DNA from: Spisula solida
Lineage: Eukaryota; Mollusca; Bivalvia; Venerida; Mactridae
Length of the DNA stretch: 64,000 bases
Assembly: GCA_947247005.1 (NCBI GenBank)
Contig: OX365948.1
Coordinates: forward strand, 56,465,401 to 56,529,400
Direction: 5' to 3'
The position numbers and the translations under genes are program-made. Shown piece after piece: positions 1-11,605 of the stretch. The first letter of the stretch is position 1. Every line of letters begins with the position of its first letter. The notes below the pieces were generated by a model. It was not told where the DNA came from and ran no database searches. It saw only the letters and a program-made list of their open reading frames with translations.

Positions 1-1146
1 GACATTTTCGGATACGACCGTATGGTCAGTTATTCGTAGTGTACTTGAATTAGTGGATAAGTTGAACCACGAAATCGATCTTCAACGTGTTTCAACGAAA
101 ATTCATAAAACCACAGTAAAAAGGACAAACCGAAACACTATCTAGTCGAAGAACAACGAGTGTTTATCCAGACACATGTACATTTCTTTGACAGCGGTTG
201 TTAATTCCGATACTCCGTCTCACGGAAAGCTTTTTTTTATTTTAATTGGGAGAGCGTATGTCGACCGTCTATGACCTGATCTTTGAACCTTTATAACCTG
301 ATAAAAAGTTTTGAATGTGTAAACATGTTGTTCTGGCATATACACACTGGTTTCATTGACAAAGCTTCTAGCTTTTAGAACAATTTATTGGCGTCCTTAA
401 TTGAATTCAAACTGCCATTAAGTTTTCCTCGAGACATAGAAATGTCTCAAAAAGATGTACTGTTTATTTTAAGGTATTTTGACGCTCAGAGGAGGTAAAA
501 TATAGTACAAAATGTATATGTTGGAGCTACGTAAACAAAAAGTTGTCAAATTAAGCTGCTTCCCAACTACTACTAATTTATAGTCCAGAGAATTTGACAC
601 GACTCTCGACCTTCAATTAGCATAATTAAACAGCTGATACATGTATATTGTCTATATTTATAACCCCGGTTCTATGTTTTCATAAGCGGGGAGTATCACG
701 AAGATATGCTCGAGGTGTAATACCAACACACATCTTAAGAACCGATATTGCACGATTTACTCGCGGACATTTATATATTCAACGCAAGTACCTTGTAATA
801 TATTCATGCATAAAGGTCAGGGTCATGTCAAATTATCTGTGCTATATCTCACTTGCGCTACTCTGAATGATAGCGTTTAGCGTTGCGAGGAGTTGAAGCT
901 GCTGTTCCTTAAAGGTGTGTAATATAAGGGGCACTGAATGTTAAGGGTTGGTTATATATTTCAGGAAAACGTGTTGTCAAATTGCTATTAAAGTATAATC
1001 TAGATTATCTGCCCTTGTCTGCTAGTTTAACGCAATCATTCTCCTTGCAGTGATTTCGTCACGCGTTGTCACTTTAGAGACAAGGGAGATTACTGCGTAG
1101 GAGTTTGTTATATAATTATGTACTATAAGCTAATAGAACAGACCCC
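1..1146. other. left flank with no gene
   Basis: No exon recognised. 648-840 carries a segment repeated near 19472 and 20125 (cores CGATTTACTCGCGGA and CCCCGGTT.TATGTTTTC); the 72-codon frame there is within this repeat. Confidence 0.4.
648..840 (+). repeat. dispersed repeat, CGATTTACTCGCGGA type
   Basis: Shares ACCCCGGTTCTATGTTTTC-type, GGAGTATCAC and CGATTTACTCGCGGA segments with 19472-19600 and 20110-20230 on the same strand. Class unknown. Confidence 0.6.
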
Positions 1147-1435
1147 GATCTCCCGAAACATCTCAATCTGAGCTAAACCTCATCTTAAATATTGGCTTTT
1201 CGTGAAAGCTCGGCCATTTCCGTTTGTCTCCGGTAAATATATCTATTGTAATGCATAAAGGCCGAGGTAATCAGAATGAAATATTGCCATGTGTCTTTTA
1301 GATTATATCCATGGGAAAGTGAAAACCTTTGCCTTAGTTTATTACAGTAAAATGAAATTTATCTCAAATTCTGACTCTGATTTGAGCAAAATCTCAATTT
1401 GAGGTGAGATTTCTACTTGAGATGTTCGGCAGATC
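1147..1435. mobile_element. possible MITE, GATCTSCCGAA ends
   Basis: GATCTCCCGAAACATCTCAA at the left faces TTGAGATGTTCGGCAGATC at the right. The interior 1207-1290 (CCATTTCCGTTTGTCTCCGG) recurs at 49642-49725. Confidence 0.5.
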
Positions 1436-1815
1436 AGGACTTGGAATCGGACTAAATGATATGCAGTTTGCGTAATAGTAACAACAGATGTTATAAATAA
1501 TAATAATAATTTAATAAACATTATGTTCTATTTGAATCATTAATTATCAAACACAATACAAGACAAAATCATCGGAAATGTCACACTGACATATATAGTC
1601 ACATGATAGTCACATGATGTCATGCTAAAAATAGAAATAGAATGTAAAACAAACATAAAACATGCTTGTACATGTACACGTTTTTTGTGAGTTAAACTCA
1701 TTCGTTTGAGTTTTAACTGACACTCACTTATATGTAACCCATTTAGCTCGTTGATGTACTCGCAATTCGTGATAAAATCAAATAAAATTCAAATGAACAA
1801 TGGAAACAATAGTAC

Positions 1816-1901
1816 CACAGGTAACTGCATCATTGAAAAATAAAAAAAAATGTTTTTTTTCATTTTTTATTTATAATTTTTTGATGATACAATTACCTGT
1901 G
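1816..1901. mobile_element. small foldback element, CACAGGTAACTG family
   Basis: 86-bp hairpin bounded by CACAGGTAACTGCATCA and TGATACAATTACCTGTG, with A/T-run arms. The termini are related to the CACAGGAACTTGC foldbacks. No clear target duplication. Confidence 0.75.
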
Positions 1902-1912
1902 AATAATAGCAG

Positions 1913-1993
1913 CACAGGTAACTGGATCAGTTAAAAAGAAATATTACTTTTTATTTTTTAAAATATTTTTTTTCAATGATCCAGTTACCTGTG
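1913..1993. mobile_element. small foldback element, CACAGGTAACTG family, second copy
   Basis: 81-bp hairpin bounded by CACAGGTAACTGGATCA and TGATCCAGTTACCTGTG, 11 bp after the first copy, in the same family and orientation. Confidence 0.75.
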
Positions 1994-2061
1994 ACAAGTA
2001 GAATGGCTGATTGAAATCACACCGTAATGGCATTGTGACGTACATCAGTACAGTTAATTTA

Positions 2062-2344
2062 TTCAGGTCTGTCACTTGTATACATACAATGTAATATAAT
2101 AATTACTATTTTCATTATTTGTGAATAATTTTATTGGATAAAAAAACAGTGAAAATCAATGCCTTATCGAGAGCTCAGTGCAAAACTATTGTACATGCCT
2201 CTATAAATTGATGTGGTTAACATACATGTAGTTTTGCATTGAGCCCGCGTTATGCTCTTGACCACATACAAACAATATGTGCTAAAATTTAAAATTGACC
2301 ATGTTTATACACACAATGTTATGTTAACAGGTGACTGACCTGAA
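2062..2344. mobile_element. TIR element, TTCAGGT family, copy 1
   Basis: Inverted ends TTCAGGTCTGTCAC and GTGACTGACCTGAA extend inward as an imperfect match. Its right end was hit by a younger foldback element at 2346-2507. A degenerate right end of the same family is visible near 56390-56420. Confidence 0.65.
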
Positions 2345-2345
2345 C

Positions 2346-2507
2346 CACAGGAACTTGCATTTATAATTTGAAAAAAAAATTAAAAAAAAAAAATGAAATT
2401 TTTTTTTCACTAGACCTACTTTACTACTAAAATATTTTAACAGTACAGTAGGCCTAGTGAAATTTTTTTTTTATTTTTTTTTCAAATTATAAATGCAAGT
2501 TCCTGTG
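2346..2507. mobile_element. foldback MITE, CACAGGAACTTGC family, copy 1
   Basis: Near-perfect long inverted repeat: CACAGGAACTTGCATTTATA at the left, with its complement TATAAATGCAAGTTCCTGTG at the right. There is an inner inverted pair around CACTAGGCCTAC. It is flanked by a 7-bp direct repeat, CCTGAAC, taken as the target-site duplication. The outer arms are rich in A and T runs. Confidence 0.88.
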
Positions 2508-3214
2508 CCTGAACCAACGAGTTATACAAAATTATACTTTCGTGATTCTGAGGGGGACAGAATCAACAAAAGCTTACAACAGTCAGATAAATATATTCAA
2601 ATATAATATTATAACAAATTCATTTACAACTATACCATTACAATTCGTATTAACAGGGTATGTGACACATGTGACATATACAATATAACTTCAACATATA
2701 CATGTACATTTTGTGTATAAAATTAATGATAAATGTAACGTTTATTTGTATGACAGCGCCATTCACATTTCAAACAATAATGCAAATATGGTTATCTTAT
2801 TTGATCTTGCCTCTGAAATAAATATGTAATAAATGAAATGTGCTTAATCAGTGACGTCATTTTGTTTCATTGTGTTGTACATTTCGTGGGTTTACATTGT
2901 TCCTGGTCTTATAATAAGACACATATAGTGCTTTAAAATCGCTGAATGAAATGCTTTACTGAAAATGTTAATAAGACATTTCATGATTCCAATAGTTTCT
3001 ATTTTTTTCCTGAAATTGAATTATCTTTTGAACCACGTGACTTGTTCAAGTCATCACTTGATGGTCGGATAGGCTAATGTGTTCAGTCGCTTTGCGGCGC
3101 TACTTGGATACTTCGAATCAATGTTTTTCTTGTCAATAGTATATTATTATTTTACAAGATAAATGCACGGTTCACATACAATAGGTTGTGAAGACTAAAT
3201 ATTCACTTTGTGAG
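2508..3214. other. no recognisable feature
   Basis: AT-rich sequence without exon-like frames or clear repeats. Confidence 0.35.
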
Positions 3215-3650
3215 TACAGACGATTCATATTTGAATTATTCCAAGCGTCTGTAAGTACTGAATATTCATGAATTGTTCAAAGCGTCAGTGATTGTTCATA
3301 TTTGAGTTATACCAAGCGTCTGTGCGTACTAAATATTCATGAATTGTTAAAAGCGTCTGTGAGGGCTGATTGCTCATATTTGAGTTATACCAAGCGTCTG
3401 TGCTTACTAAATATTCATGAATTGTTCAAGGCGTCTGTGAGGACAGATTGTTCATATTTGAGTTATACCAAGCGTCTGTGAGTACTGAATATTCATGAAT
3501 TGTTCAAAGCGTCTGTGATGACTGATTGTTGATATTTGAATTATTCCAAGCGTCTGTGAGTACTGAATATTCATGAATTGTTCCAAGCGTCTTTGAGTAC
3601 TGAATATTCATAAATTGTTCCAAGCGTCTGTGAGTACTGAATATTCATAT
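3215..3650. repeat. 78-bp minisatellite
   Basis: CCAAGCGTCTGTG recurs at about 3312, 3390, 3468 and 3546, alternating with ATATTCATGAATTGTTC and ATTGTTCATATTTGAGTT. There are about five to six units with a shorter right part. Confidence 0.88.
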
Positions 3651-3990
3651 TTCAGTAGTGGTAATCAATAATTTAGTTAGACACATATCAGTTACAAAAA
3701 TACAAATCAATCACTAGCATATATACGTGTAGGTAAGTATGCAATATGCCGTCACACCGATTCATTAGCATATATATACTTCACATTAGATAGAATAACT
3801 AGAATAGATGACATGATTAAAATGCTGATCTCGACGCCATTTTGTTTAGAATGTGACAGCAATAAAAACACAGGGGTGTGTAACAATGTATGGCAGAATG
3901 AGAATGATCAGTCAGTGTTGTTAATTAATTCTAATAAATACATGGATAGATTAAACGCCACCAACATGGGATAGACGTGGTGTCTGATAT

Positions 3991-4114
3991 ACCATATACA
4001 CTCGATTATCAAAGATTTGGTTTATAAGACGGTTAATGCAAAAATCCGTAGTTGTCCGTACTTTGCCCGATGCGACTTATAATCCGGGTTACCTTATACA
4101 TGGATAAATACGGT
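3991..4114. mobile_element. MITE, ACCGTATATA family
   Basis: Bounded by ACCATATACACTCG and AAATACGGT. The interior includes ATGCAAAAATCCGTA, also seen in the copies near 46200 and 62900. The terminal type occurs at five places in the window. Confidence 0.6.
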
Positions 4115-4149
4115 AATACATTGCCCGTACATAATTTGAGATGCAAAAT

Positions 4150-4250
4150 ACCGTATATATTCGCTTATATGTCGACTTGAATTTTAAGACGTACCCGGAC
4201 AGTGGACCGGTCAATTGTGAGTTTTGTCTTATAAGGAGGATATATACGGT
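4150..4250. mobile_element. MITE, ACCGTATATA family
   Basis: ACCGTATATATTCGCTTATA at the left and GGATATATACGGT at the right. Lies 35 bp from the preceding copy. Confidence 0.7.
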
Positions 4251-6947
4251 AAATGGCCCGTACAATGAATCTCTACACATATATTAATTACGAGCTTGGA
4301 ATCAATAATAACATAATTAAGTAACTTTATAAGTTATATGACATAATGGCAATCTAACACAATATCGGGATGGTAGGTGTACACAAAACAGCAATTTACA
4401 AGATAAAGTACATATCTCGATATAACGATATCTCGATATAACGATATCTCGATATACTGACATATTCATATAATGACATCATTTTATGGGAATAATGTTT
4501 TAAAACACTCTTTGTATCAATTCAGTATACTTAGTACTGACATATTCGTTACAACGACAATTTTCTTGGGAACAAACAGCGTCGTTGTATCGAGACCAGG
4601 CAGTACAATGTACAGAATAAAGACGGGCACTCATTTTGATCACCTCGGTCTTTATGCATTATAATACAGGTATACTAGTATTATTTATCGGAGAAAACGA
4701 AAATGACCGATTTTTCACGACTGGCAGGGCACTGTTGCAGAAGAGTTTTGTTTAACCAGTTAAAACACGAATTATATGCATGGATATTAGACCTTGTATA
4801 TACCTTATGAATTGTAAGTCTACCATTGGAACGGTTAAGTGCATTAACATGACATGCAGACTGGTTCACATTGTGTCGTTGAGCATCTGACTTCCGGAGT
4901 AAGATATTAGTATCGTGTTTTCGTTGCTGTTCAGTGTCAATTTTTCTAATTTGTTTTTGTTGTTGTACTTTTGGCCTCGATTTGATTGTTACATTCATGA
5001 TGTACTTTTAGTGCTTTGTTTTTTGCTGTTGAATGATGCCTTCCCTGCCCGACTTGACTATTATCATTTTGCAGAGGTTTATTAATTTTTGTCATACACG
5101 GTATAGAGATAGTCAAGAGGGGATTTTGAGTGTACAAAATGGCCAGGCATACATCAAAATCTAACTGGAGTCTTATTTTGACTACTAGTTTGATTTTGTG
5201 ATCACACGTGACTGTTTTGTGACATGTGACTTTATTGTGTCACGTATATACATGTATATGGTAGAGTGAAGAGCGAGAGGTCGGAGTGGTAATAGAGTGT
5301 TAGAATATGTGTGAGTAAGGGCACATTTGGTAAAACATTAAGGTTGTCAGTTATATAGAATGTACATGTACTAGAGATTGGAAAGATAAAGTTAAACTGT
5401 AAAATCAGAATTATTAATGTCCTACAATAATGACAATTTTAACACTTACCCTGTGTAGTAAAATGAAATTATGTGTTATATTCATGTTTGACGATGCAAT
5501 AGAGAGTTTATATGTTCGCTAGTCGAACGTAAAATGTATGACTTGTGCATATCAACGTAAATATCCGCCATCTTAAATCTATTAATTAAATGGTCATAGT
5601 GTAGTAGTAGTTCGGACATATTTTACCCGAAATAAATGCAATTTCAAAGTCGAAATTTGACTAGCTCCTAAAATAAAACTGACACAAGTAGTGAGTATTT
5701 GTCTTATTATTATTATTATCATTATTATTATTATGTTGACGTGAAGCATTCAATTTCTGGATGTGATTGTGCATTGATTCTGTTCAATCTTTTGATAATT
5801 TTGTAAAATTGTCATGATTTCTTCGGCTGCAATAAAACATGAGGTATCTGCAAACATTTGTTAGAATTTAGTAAAATATTCCATTGATTAATTAATGCTC
5901 TTAAAGTGTGTACCTTCGTCAAAATCACTCATCCGTAACAAATCTTTCTGACTGTTTAAATACCGTAATGAAATTGGATGAATAAAATGTTGGATTGACC
6001 ACATGTTCCTTTATTTTTGACCAGCCTTTCAGCATTCGAGAAACATGGTCATTAAAAGTGCACCGCATTTATAGTTGATATTGTATGACATGGCATTTTA
6101 CTACATTGTATGTTCATCCGCCATCTTGAATCTTCCACTGGCCGCCCCCTATTTTGTTTAGATGATGCTAGACCATTTTACGAATACGATAAATATCGGG
6201 AACCATCTAGATCTAAACCACTATCCTTGACCAGAATTTTACCATTTGAGAAACATAGTCATAATAAAGTGCACATCAATAAGACTTTGTATAGATTCTG
6301 TAAAGGCATTGTATGAAATTCCATTGTTTTTCATTCTGTGAAGTTAGATTCTATATCACTAAATACATGTATCGAATAAGCATCATTTTAGATTCATATA
6401 CTGAGTAGAATCGAACTGAAAAATATAATTTTACAATCGGACAGAATTTGTAAAACCATACACGTGTTGTGGAGCCCCCGAGAAATCTAATTAAACAAAT
6501 TATTCGTGCTTATGACAAATTCCGTGGAATATACAAGACGTTGATACTTTGATGGTGCATGAACTGTGTTAAGACTTCGTCTATATACTATATATATTAC
6601 TTGTCAATTGGTACAAGATGGTTCTTGTCATCATATAATCTAGAATCTATGACTCATAATAACACGAAAATATACTGTATTTTGTGTTGAAAACAAAACA
6701 GACTCCGTTATATAAATGACGCATAAATTACGTCATTCTTTGGATATTGTGACGTCATTATAAGATATAGTGACGTAATTAGATAGTTATGTTGGTAAAT
6801 AAATGAATGAACAAAAAATGAGCATAATATAACTAAATGGTATACCTTATATTAAATGTATTGAAAACCTGAAGGTGAATTATAATAAAATGAAAGACAG
6901 TGTTCAAGTACCCGTGTATAAAACAAACTACACAAGTAAACACGGTG
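4251..6947. other. mostly featureless downstream flank
   Basis: 4412-4460 holds a short tandem of ATATCTCGATATAACG. 5700-5735 is a TTA microsatellite. 6016-6095 and 6227-6325 are a weak direct repeat (TTGACCAG...GAGAAACAT.GTCAT). The open frames at 4681-5137 (minus) match nothing I recognise. Confidence 0.4.
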
Positions 6948-7205
6948 CACAACTACGTGACTTGTGACGTCACGATATTGGTATCACATCAAGTGAAATT
7001 TTCAAATAAGCTTTTGAGAAGACATTGCGGTTTGGCCAGGTAATCGGCGAAACTATAGCAGAATCGGATACATGTTATATCACCGGATGTATGATTTGCC
7101 TCGGTTGGGTGTCATTTTACCAAAATATAGCATTAAAATTTACCTTCAACATATTTCTGCTTGACGTGAGACCAACATCGTGACGTCACTAGTCACGTAG
7201 TTGTG
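6948..7205. mobile_element. MITE with CRE-containing terminal inverted repeats
   Basis: 258 bp. The left end CACAACTACGTGACTTGTGA and the right end form inverted repeats of about 34 bp with two mismatches. Each arm contains the palindrome TGACGTCA, the CRE consensus. Superfamily unknown. Confidence 0.82.
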
Positions 7206-7537
7206 ATCGTGGTAAACGAAATCATAATGTTATGTTTGATTCATGATTAAATATTTCTAATTGTAATAAATCTCTGTGAAAACTGACCTATTGCAATTGA
7301 TTAATGAATGGAGATAAATGTGTCTGGATCACCGCCATAGCCACGCAGAGGTACACCGAAGCAGCGGTGAGCGTTTAAATATGAAATACACATCATATAG
7401 ATCTACACATATTTCTCTTTGATGTAGTGTTTATTTGATCATATAATGTAAACAATGGGTATGTAAAACAATTAAGATTTAAGTATATCCAATAGGTAAC
7501 AAATACGCTGATAAAATCATCTACGAAATTTAATACA
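7206..7537. other. no recognisable feature
   Basis: No gene or repeat seen. Confidence 0.35.
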
Positions 7538-8060
7538 CAAGAGGGACATCTGGCCCCGTACCGCTCACATGCAGGGCTGTGGTTTGTGAGTTATCAGTTA
7601 CGCTTCCGGGTACTTTTTGATCCTCCCTCGTACAGTATGTAAATCCAGAAGGCCAATGGTAACTGGAGTATTATTAATGTATTTCAATTGCTTAAGCTGT
7701 TTTTAGAAAGGACCAGTCAAGAAACATTGTTACCAATTTAGAATGAACTCCAATGAGTACTTTCAGACAAGAGGAATTTTAAATATTTATTAAAAATATT
7801 TAGGAAATACCCTTTTGACAAATCAAGAAAACGATTTTCCAATCGTTTGCCATGGCAACCAGAGATCTGATTGAATTTCAAATATTTTAGTAGTTTTTAG
7901 AAAGGAATACCCAATAAACATTCCCGTGAAGTTTGGCTAAAATTGACCTTGTGGTTTAGGATAAGAAGTTGTTTGAATAAATTGTTGACGGATGGACGAT
8001 ATAAGAAGAGCGATCACAAAAGCACACCTTTATGCACATTGTGCCCAGTTGAGCTAAAAA
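7538..8060 (+). mobile_element. bivalve-type interspersed element, GAGCTAAAAA-ended, degenerate copy
   Basis: Starts CAAGAGGGACATCTGG and ends GAGCGATCACAAAAGC...GAGCTAAAAA, the same end structure as the copies at 28431, 39712 and 50903. The interior is diverged. Confidence 0.65.
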
Positions 8061-8369
8061 TGAAAAATAACAATAATTGCTCATATTCTAATTTACATAA
8101 ATATAACATGTAGGCCAAATACTATAAATAATTAATAATCAAAATCTTACTAATGAACGATTAGTACAAAAAGGTCAGCAAGTAAGTTATTCTTTGCATG
8201 GGAATACTTTATCAAAAAACAAATCTAATTCAAAACAACGATGTTATGGTATAGCGCAAAAATTACAAACGAACAAAATCAAAAATGTCATATGGTCAAA
8301 ATTATATTGGTCCCATAACGAACAATTGTCAACTCTTGTAGGCCATATGATGAGATATACCCATAAAAT

Positions 8370-8440
8370 TAGTCTGGTTCCCGACCATTATGATATCTAT
8401 GACATTTACTGCGAAGTCGTAAAGATCGAGAACCAGACTA
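8370..8440. repeat. short inverted repeat (hairpin)
   Basis: TAGTCTGGTTC and GAACCAGACTA bound 71 bp. It lies inside a 105-codon plus-strand frame (8194-8511) of no recognised family. It may be a tiny MITE or chance. Confidence 0.45.
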
Positions 8441-8822
8441 CGATAATTTATGCACAACCGGAAATACTAAAATTCACTACCGGAAGTACTTTTTTCCGTC
8501 TACATGTGTGATAATTATAATATTGCACGATTTCAAAGCACCGAAACGTACCTTTTGGCGACTTAGACTAAAACATATCCTTAGGCTATTCGAGTCGTAT
8601 AATTCATATTCAAATTTGGAGCATGAATTTTGAAAATTTGAAACTCAAAATTCATTGTTTTAAACTTAGTACTTTCCAACTTATTTTCGAACTGCAACAC
8701 CTTTAAACAGATGAAAAAATATGTATTTAAATGACAAACAGATAAAGCATAATTTATACTATGCAGTTGTAATTAGGGACTTCAACCAACTACAGCGTGG
8801 TTTGTAAATGTTATCCAATAGA

Positions 8823-9045
8823 AACATATCACGTGACATTTACTATCCAGTAAGAACACTGGTAACATATCACGTGACATAAACTATCCAGTAAGAACAC
8901 TGGTAACATATCACGTGACATAAACTATCCAATAGAAACACAGGTAACATATCACGTGACATTAACTATCCAATTAAAAAACAGGTAACATATCACGTGA
9001 CATTAACTAACCAATAGAAACACAGGAAACATATCACGTGACATC
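8823..9045. repeat. 41-bp E-box minisatellite, array 1
   Basis: Six units starting at about 8823, 8864, 8905, 8946, 8987 and 9028, each with ATATCACGTGACAT and ACTATCCA. Every unit holds the palindromic E-box CACGTG. The same unit forms the array at 15643. Confidence 0.95.
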
Positions 9046-10237
9046 ACATATACGGGGATATGTCATGTATAAGTTGCACAAAGATACAAGAACATATTCC
9101 ATCATCGTAGTGATAATTAAAACAGTTAGAGCGAACGGAGGCGTAAGAAATAAATCTCTGTTTCCGGTACCCCGGCCTACTGTTAAATTTACAATAATCC
9201 AAAAATGTTAATTGGCGATAGACGAAAAAAACCTTTATTTTCGGTATTTTTTATACGTTTTTATGATACTTTTCGATTGGTTTTGTTACATGAACACTTT
9301 CTCTATGTCAAAATGATCTATCTACCAGGCATGAAACTTGAAACAAAGATTATTAGACCTAACGCAAAGAGGTGCAAACTTTTATGAAAAGTTTATGCAA
9401 AACATAGTACATATGAAGGCTTGAAATGCGCTGCTACTCACGATAATTAATAATTATATATATATATACTGTGTTTATGGAACAACTAACCAACCGTACA
9501 ATCACAAACTGTGTCAATTTATAACGTATTCACGTACAAAAAGCAGATTTGTCCATTTTCCTTTATTTATTTCATTAAATATATCTATACATGTCCATGG
9601 TACATGTTTTTAATGTGAACCCGACTGGCATGGTAAAAACGAATATGATTGAAAAAGTGACTCAAATTTCAAATATCTCGTCGCTGAATAAACATAAATA
9701 TTGTAAATAGCAAGTCATCGTTGGTGGAAAATATAATAATTATGACTTGTTGATGAAATAATTGAGGAATATTGTTTTGTAAAATCGTGTGCCACCAATA
9801 ACCGAGTAATTAAATACAAAGCGATATTTTTTTGTAGAATGACACATTTTAGTGTCCTGCTGTAGAGATTCCAGGAAGTTTACTAAGAACTATTTTTTTC
9901 GCTTTCTGAAACATGTTTACTAGTTGCTGCTGCCTGCGAGGTATTGATCCATTTCATGTCTCTTTGAAGAAAAACCTGAATCCAGGCGACACGTCAGTAC
10001 AAATTAACTTCCAAATTCAATTTACAGCTAATTTACGCGTATTGTGAGATATGTAGCGTTGCAAGAATCGTAATTTCAAAGTTTTTCTGCTTCCGCACGC
10101 ACACTCGTAACTACTCGGGTCTTTCCGTCACGAATCAGGAAGTTCATGTTACGTTAGTAACATCCGAGAGGTCCGATTGCCGCACACCTACACACAAGGA
10201 AGATAACTACGACGGTGGTCTTTTTCTTGCTTTTAAA
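9046..10237. other. downstream flank or distal 3' UTR, no gene
   Basis: A short AT run at 9451-9468 and the tandem AATAAA on the minus strand at 9562-9571 are the only signals. The 60-codon frame at 9205-9387 is unremarkable. Confidence 0.4.
9562..9571 (-). terminator. candidate polyadenylation signals for the RGS gene
   Basis: Two overlapping AATAAA hexamers on the minus strand. They are the first perfect hexamers I noticed downstream of the stop codon at 11435. Use of them would give a 3' UTR of about 1.9 kb that includes the 31-bp and 28-bp arrays. In AT-rich DNA such hexamers occur by chance. Confidence 0.25.
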
Positions 10238-10351
10238 ACTTGAAACCAAGGCAGGAAGCCGTCGTCTTTGAAACCAAGACTGAAAGGCGTCGCATTTGAA
10301 ACCAAGGCGGAAATGCGTCGCATTTGAAACCAAGGCTGGAAAACGTCGTCT
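10238..10351. repeat. 28-bp minisatellite, four units
   Basis: The motif TTTGAAACCAAG recurs at about 10240, 10268, 10296 and 10324 with GCGTC spacers. It probably lies in the RGS 3' UTR or just beyond it. Confidence 0.8.
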
Positions 10352-11123
10352 TTGTCAGCAATTATAGAAAGCCTGAACATAATTATGTGAAAATGGCAGC
10401 AGAAGCTGATACTGACTGTTAGGAAATATTCCGAAATAATGTCAAGTAAGTAGTGTTTCATTACTGATTATTATATTCATATGTATAGGAATTAAAACAA
10501 GACGTTGCGAAGAAACACGCATCAATTTTTAACTTGCAGCAATAGACTTATACATGTATGCTGTAAGGAGACAATAAAAACACCAGTATCAAGTTTACGG
10601 ATGGTTGAAAATAAGAAATAACATATAAACAACAAATGTACGTAAAACAACATAGTTTGAAGGAAATCTTCGCATTCATTATAAGTATTATCCTTCATAA
10701 ATGGAAAGGGAACAATGGTGTGAGACCCACACGGGTTATAAATGTAGCTGTTCATCGAAAGAACAAACAATAAAAATCTGGAATTATATAGCACATACAT
10801 TTTGTCATGTCGTTTTATGGATTCGGTGCAAATTTTCTTGTCCACGTATCTCTGAAAAACGTTCATACGTTCACATAACGTCGTTGCCAATAGCAACAAT
10901 AACACAAAGCTTCCTGTGTCGAACCGATTATTGTAGTGCGTAAAACACTTCAGCGTCCTTTTTCGCCATAAACGTCGAGTTGAGTGTAATCATTTTTTCA
11001 GGCATCTATTCCGTCGATGCCACGTGATCCACCAACCGTAAATTTCCATCAGTGTATACACTAGCATCGTCACGAGAATCAATGTTCTTCCACCGTAAAC
11101 ATTCGATGGTTTAACCTCAAGCA
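10352..11123. other. sequence between two arrays, probable RGS 3' UTR or downstream flank
   Basis: No repeat or gene recognised. Open frames on both strands overlap each other (10522-10905 minus, 10701-10943 plus) and resemble no family I know. Confidence 0.4.
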
Positions 11124-11402
11124 TCATGTTACCCAGAATTGCTGGCAGCCACGCGGACAAACACATAAATTGCTGGCAGCCACGCGGACAACCCGCATAA
11201 ATTTCTGGCAGCCACGTGGATAAACCGCTAAAATTGCTGGCAGCCGCGCGGACAACCACATAAATTGCTGGCAGCCACGCAAACAACCACATAAAATTTC
11301 TGACAGCCACGTCGACAACCACATAAAATCGCTGGCAGCCACGCGGACAAACCAGCCACGCGAACAAACCAATAAATTGCTGGCAGCCACGCGGAGAACA
11401 CA
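11124..11402. repeat. GC-rich minisatellite, about 31-bp units, just 3' of the RGS stop
   Basis: About eight to nine degenerate units with the core GCTGGCAGCCACGCGGACAA, much richer in GC than its surroundings. Open frames through it on the minus strand (CPRGCQQF-type repeats) are in a different frame from the RGS exon and look like by-products. It lies where the 3' UTR of the RGS transcript is expected. Confidence 0.9.
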
Positions 11403-11434
11403 TAAACTAACAAGTTATCTATGCTAGACCATTC

Positions 11435-11605
11435 TCATGAATACTGCTGTATCAGTTTCTTGTAGATTTGAGAATTGATGAAGCGTGTATAAGAATCTCT
11501 GTGCATCAAGGTATATATTTGTAACTGTGCCTCATCGAATGTGTGCGGCGTAGGTTCCACCATATTTCGATCGATTTTTTCTCTCACCCTGGAGTCTAAA
11601 CTAAC
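11435..11605 (-). CDS. RGS exon 5: C-terminal part of the RGS domain and stop
   Basis: 171 nt (56 codons plus TGA) with acceptor ttctag (AG at 11607-11606), phase 0. It begins VSLDSRVREKIDRNMVEPTP (residues 160-179), continues through FDEAQLQIYTLMHRDSYTRF and ends KKLIQQYS-stop. Asn173 corresponds to the catalytically important Asn128 of RGS4, so GAP activity is expected. The tail after the RGS fold is only a few residues, as in other short RZ proteins. A GC-rich tandem array begins about 32 bp after the stop codon. Confidence 0.96.
   Translation of the reverse strand, partial: VSLDSRVREKIDRNMVEPTPHTFDEAQLQIYTLMHRDSYTRFINSQIYKKLIQQYS

Noticed and set aside
10990..11413. Overlapping minus-strand frames with CPRGCQQF-like repeats
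   Set aside because: They are translations of the 31-bp array after the RGS stop codon, in a different frame from the exon.
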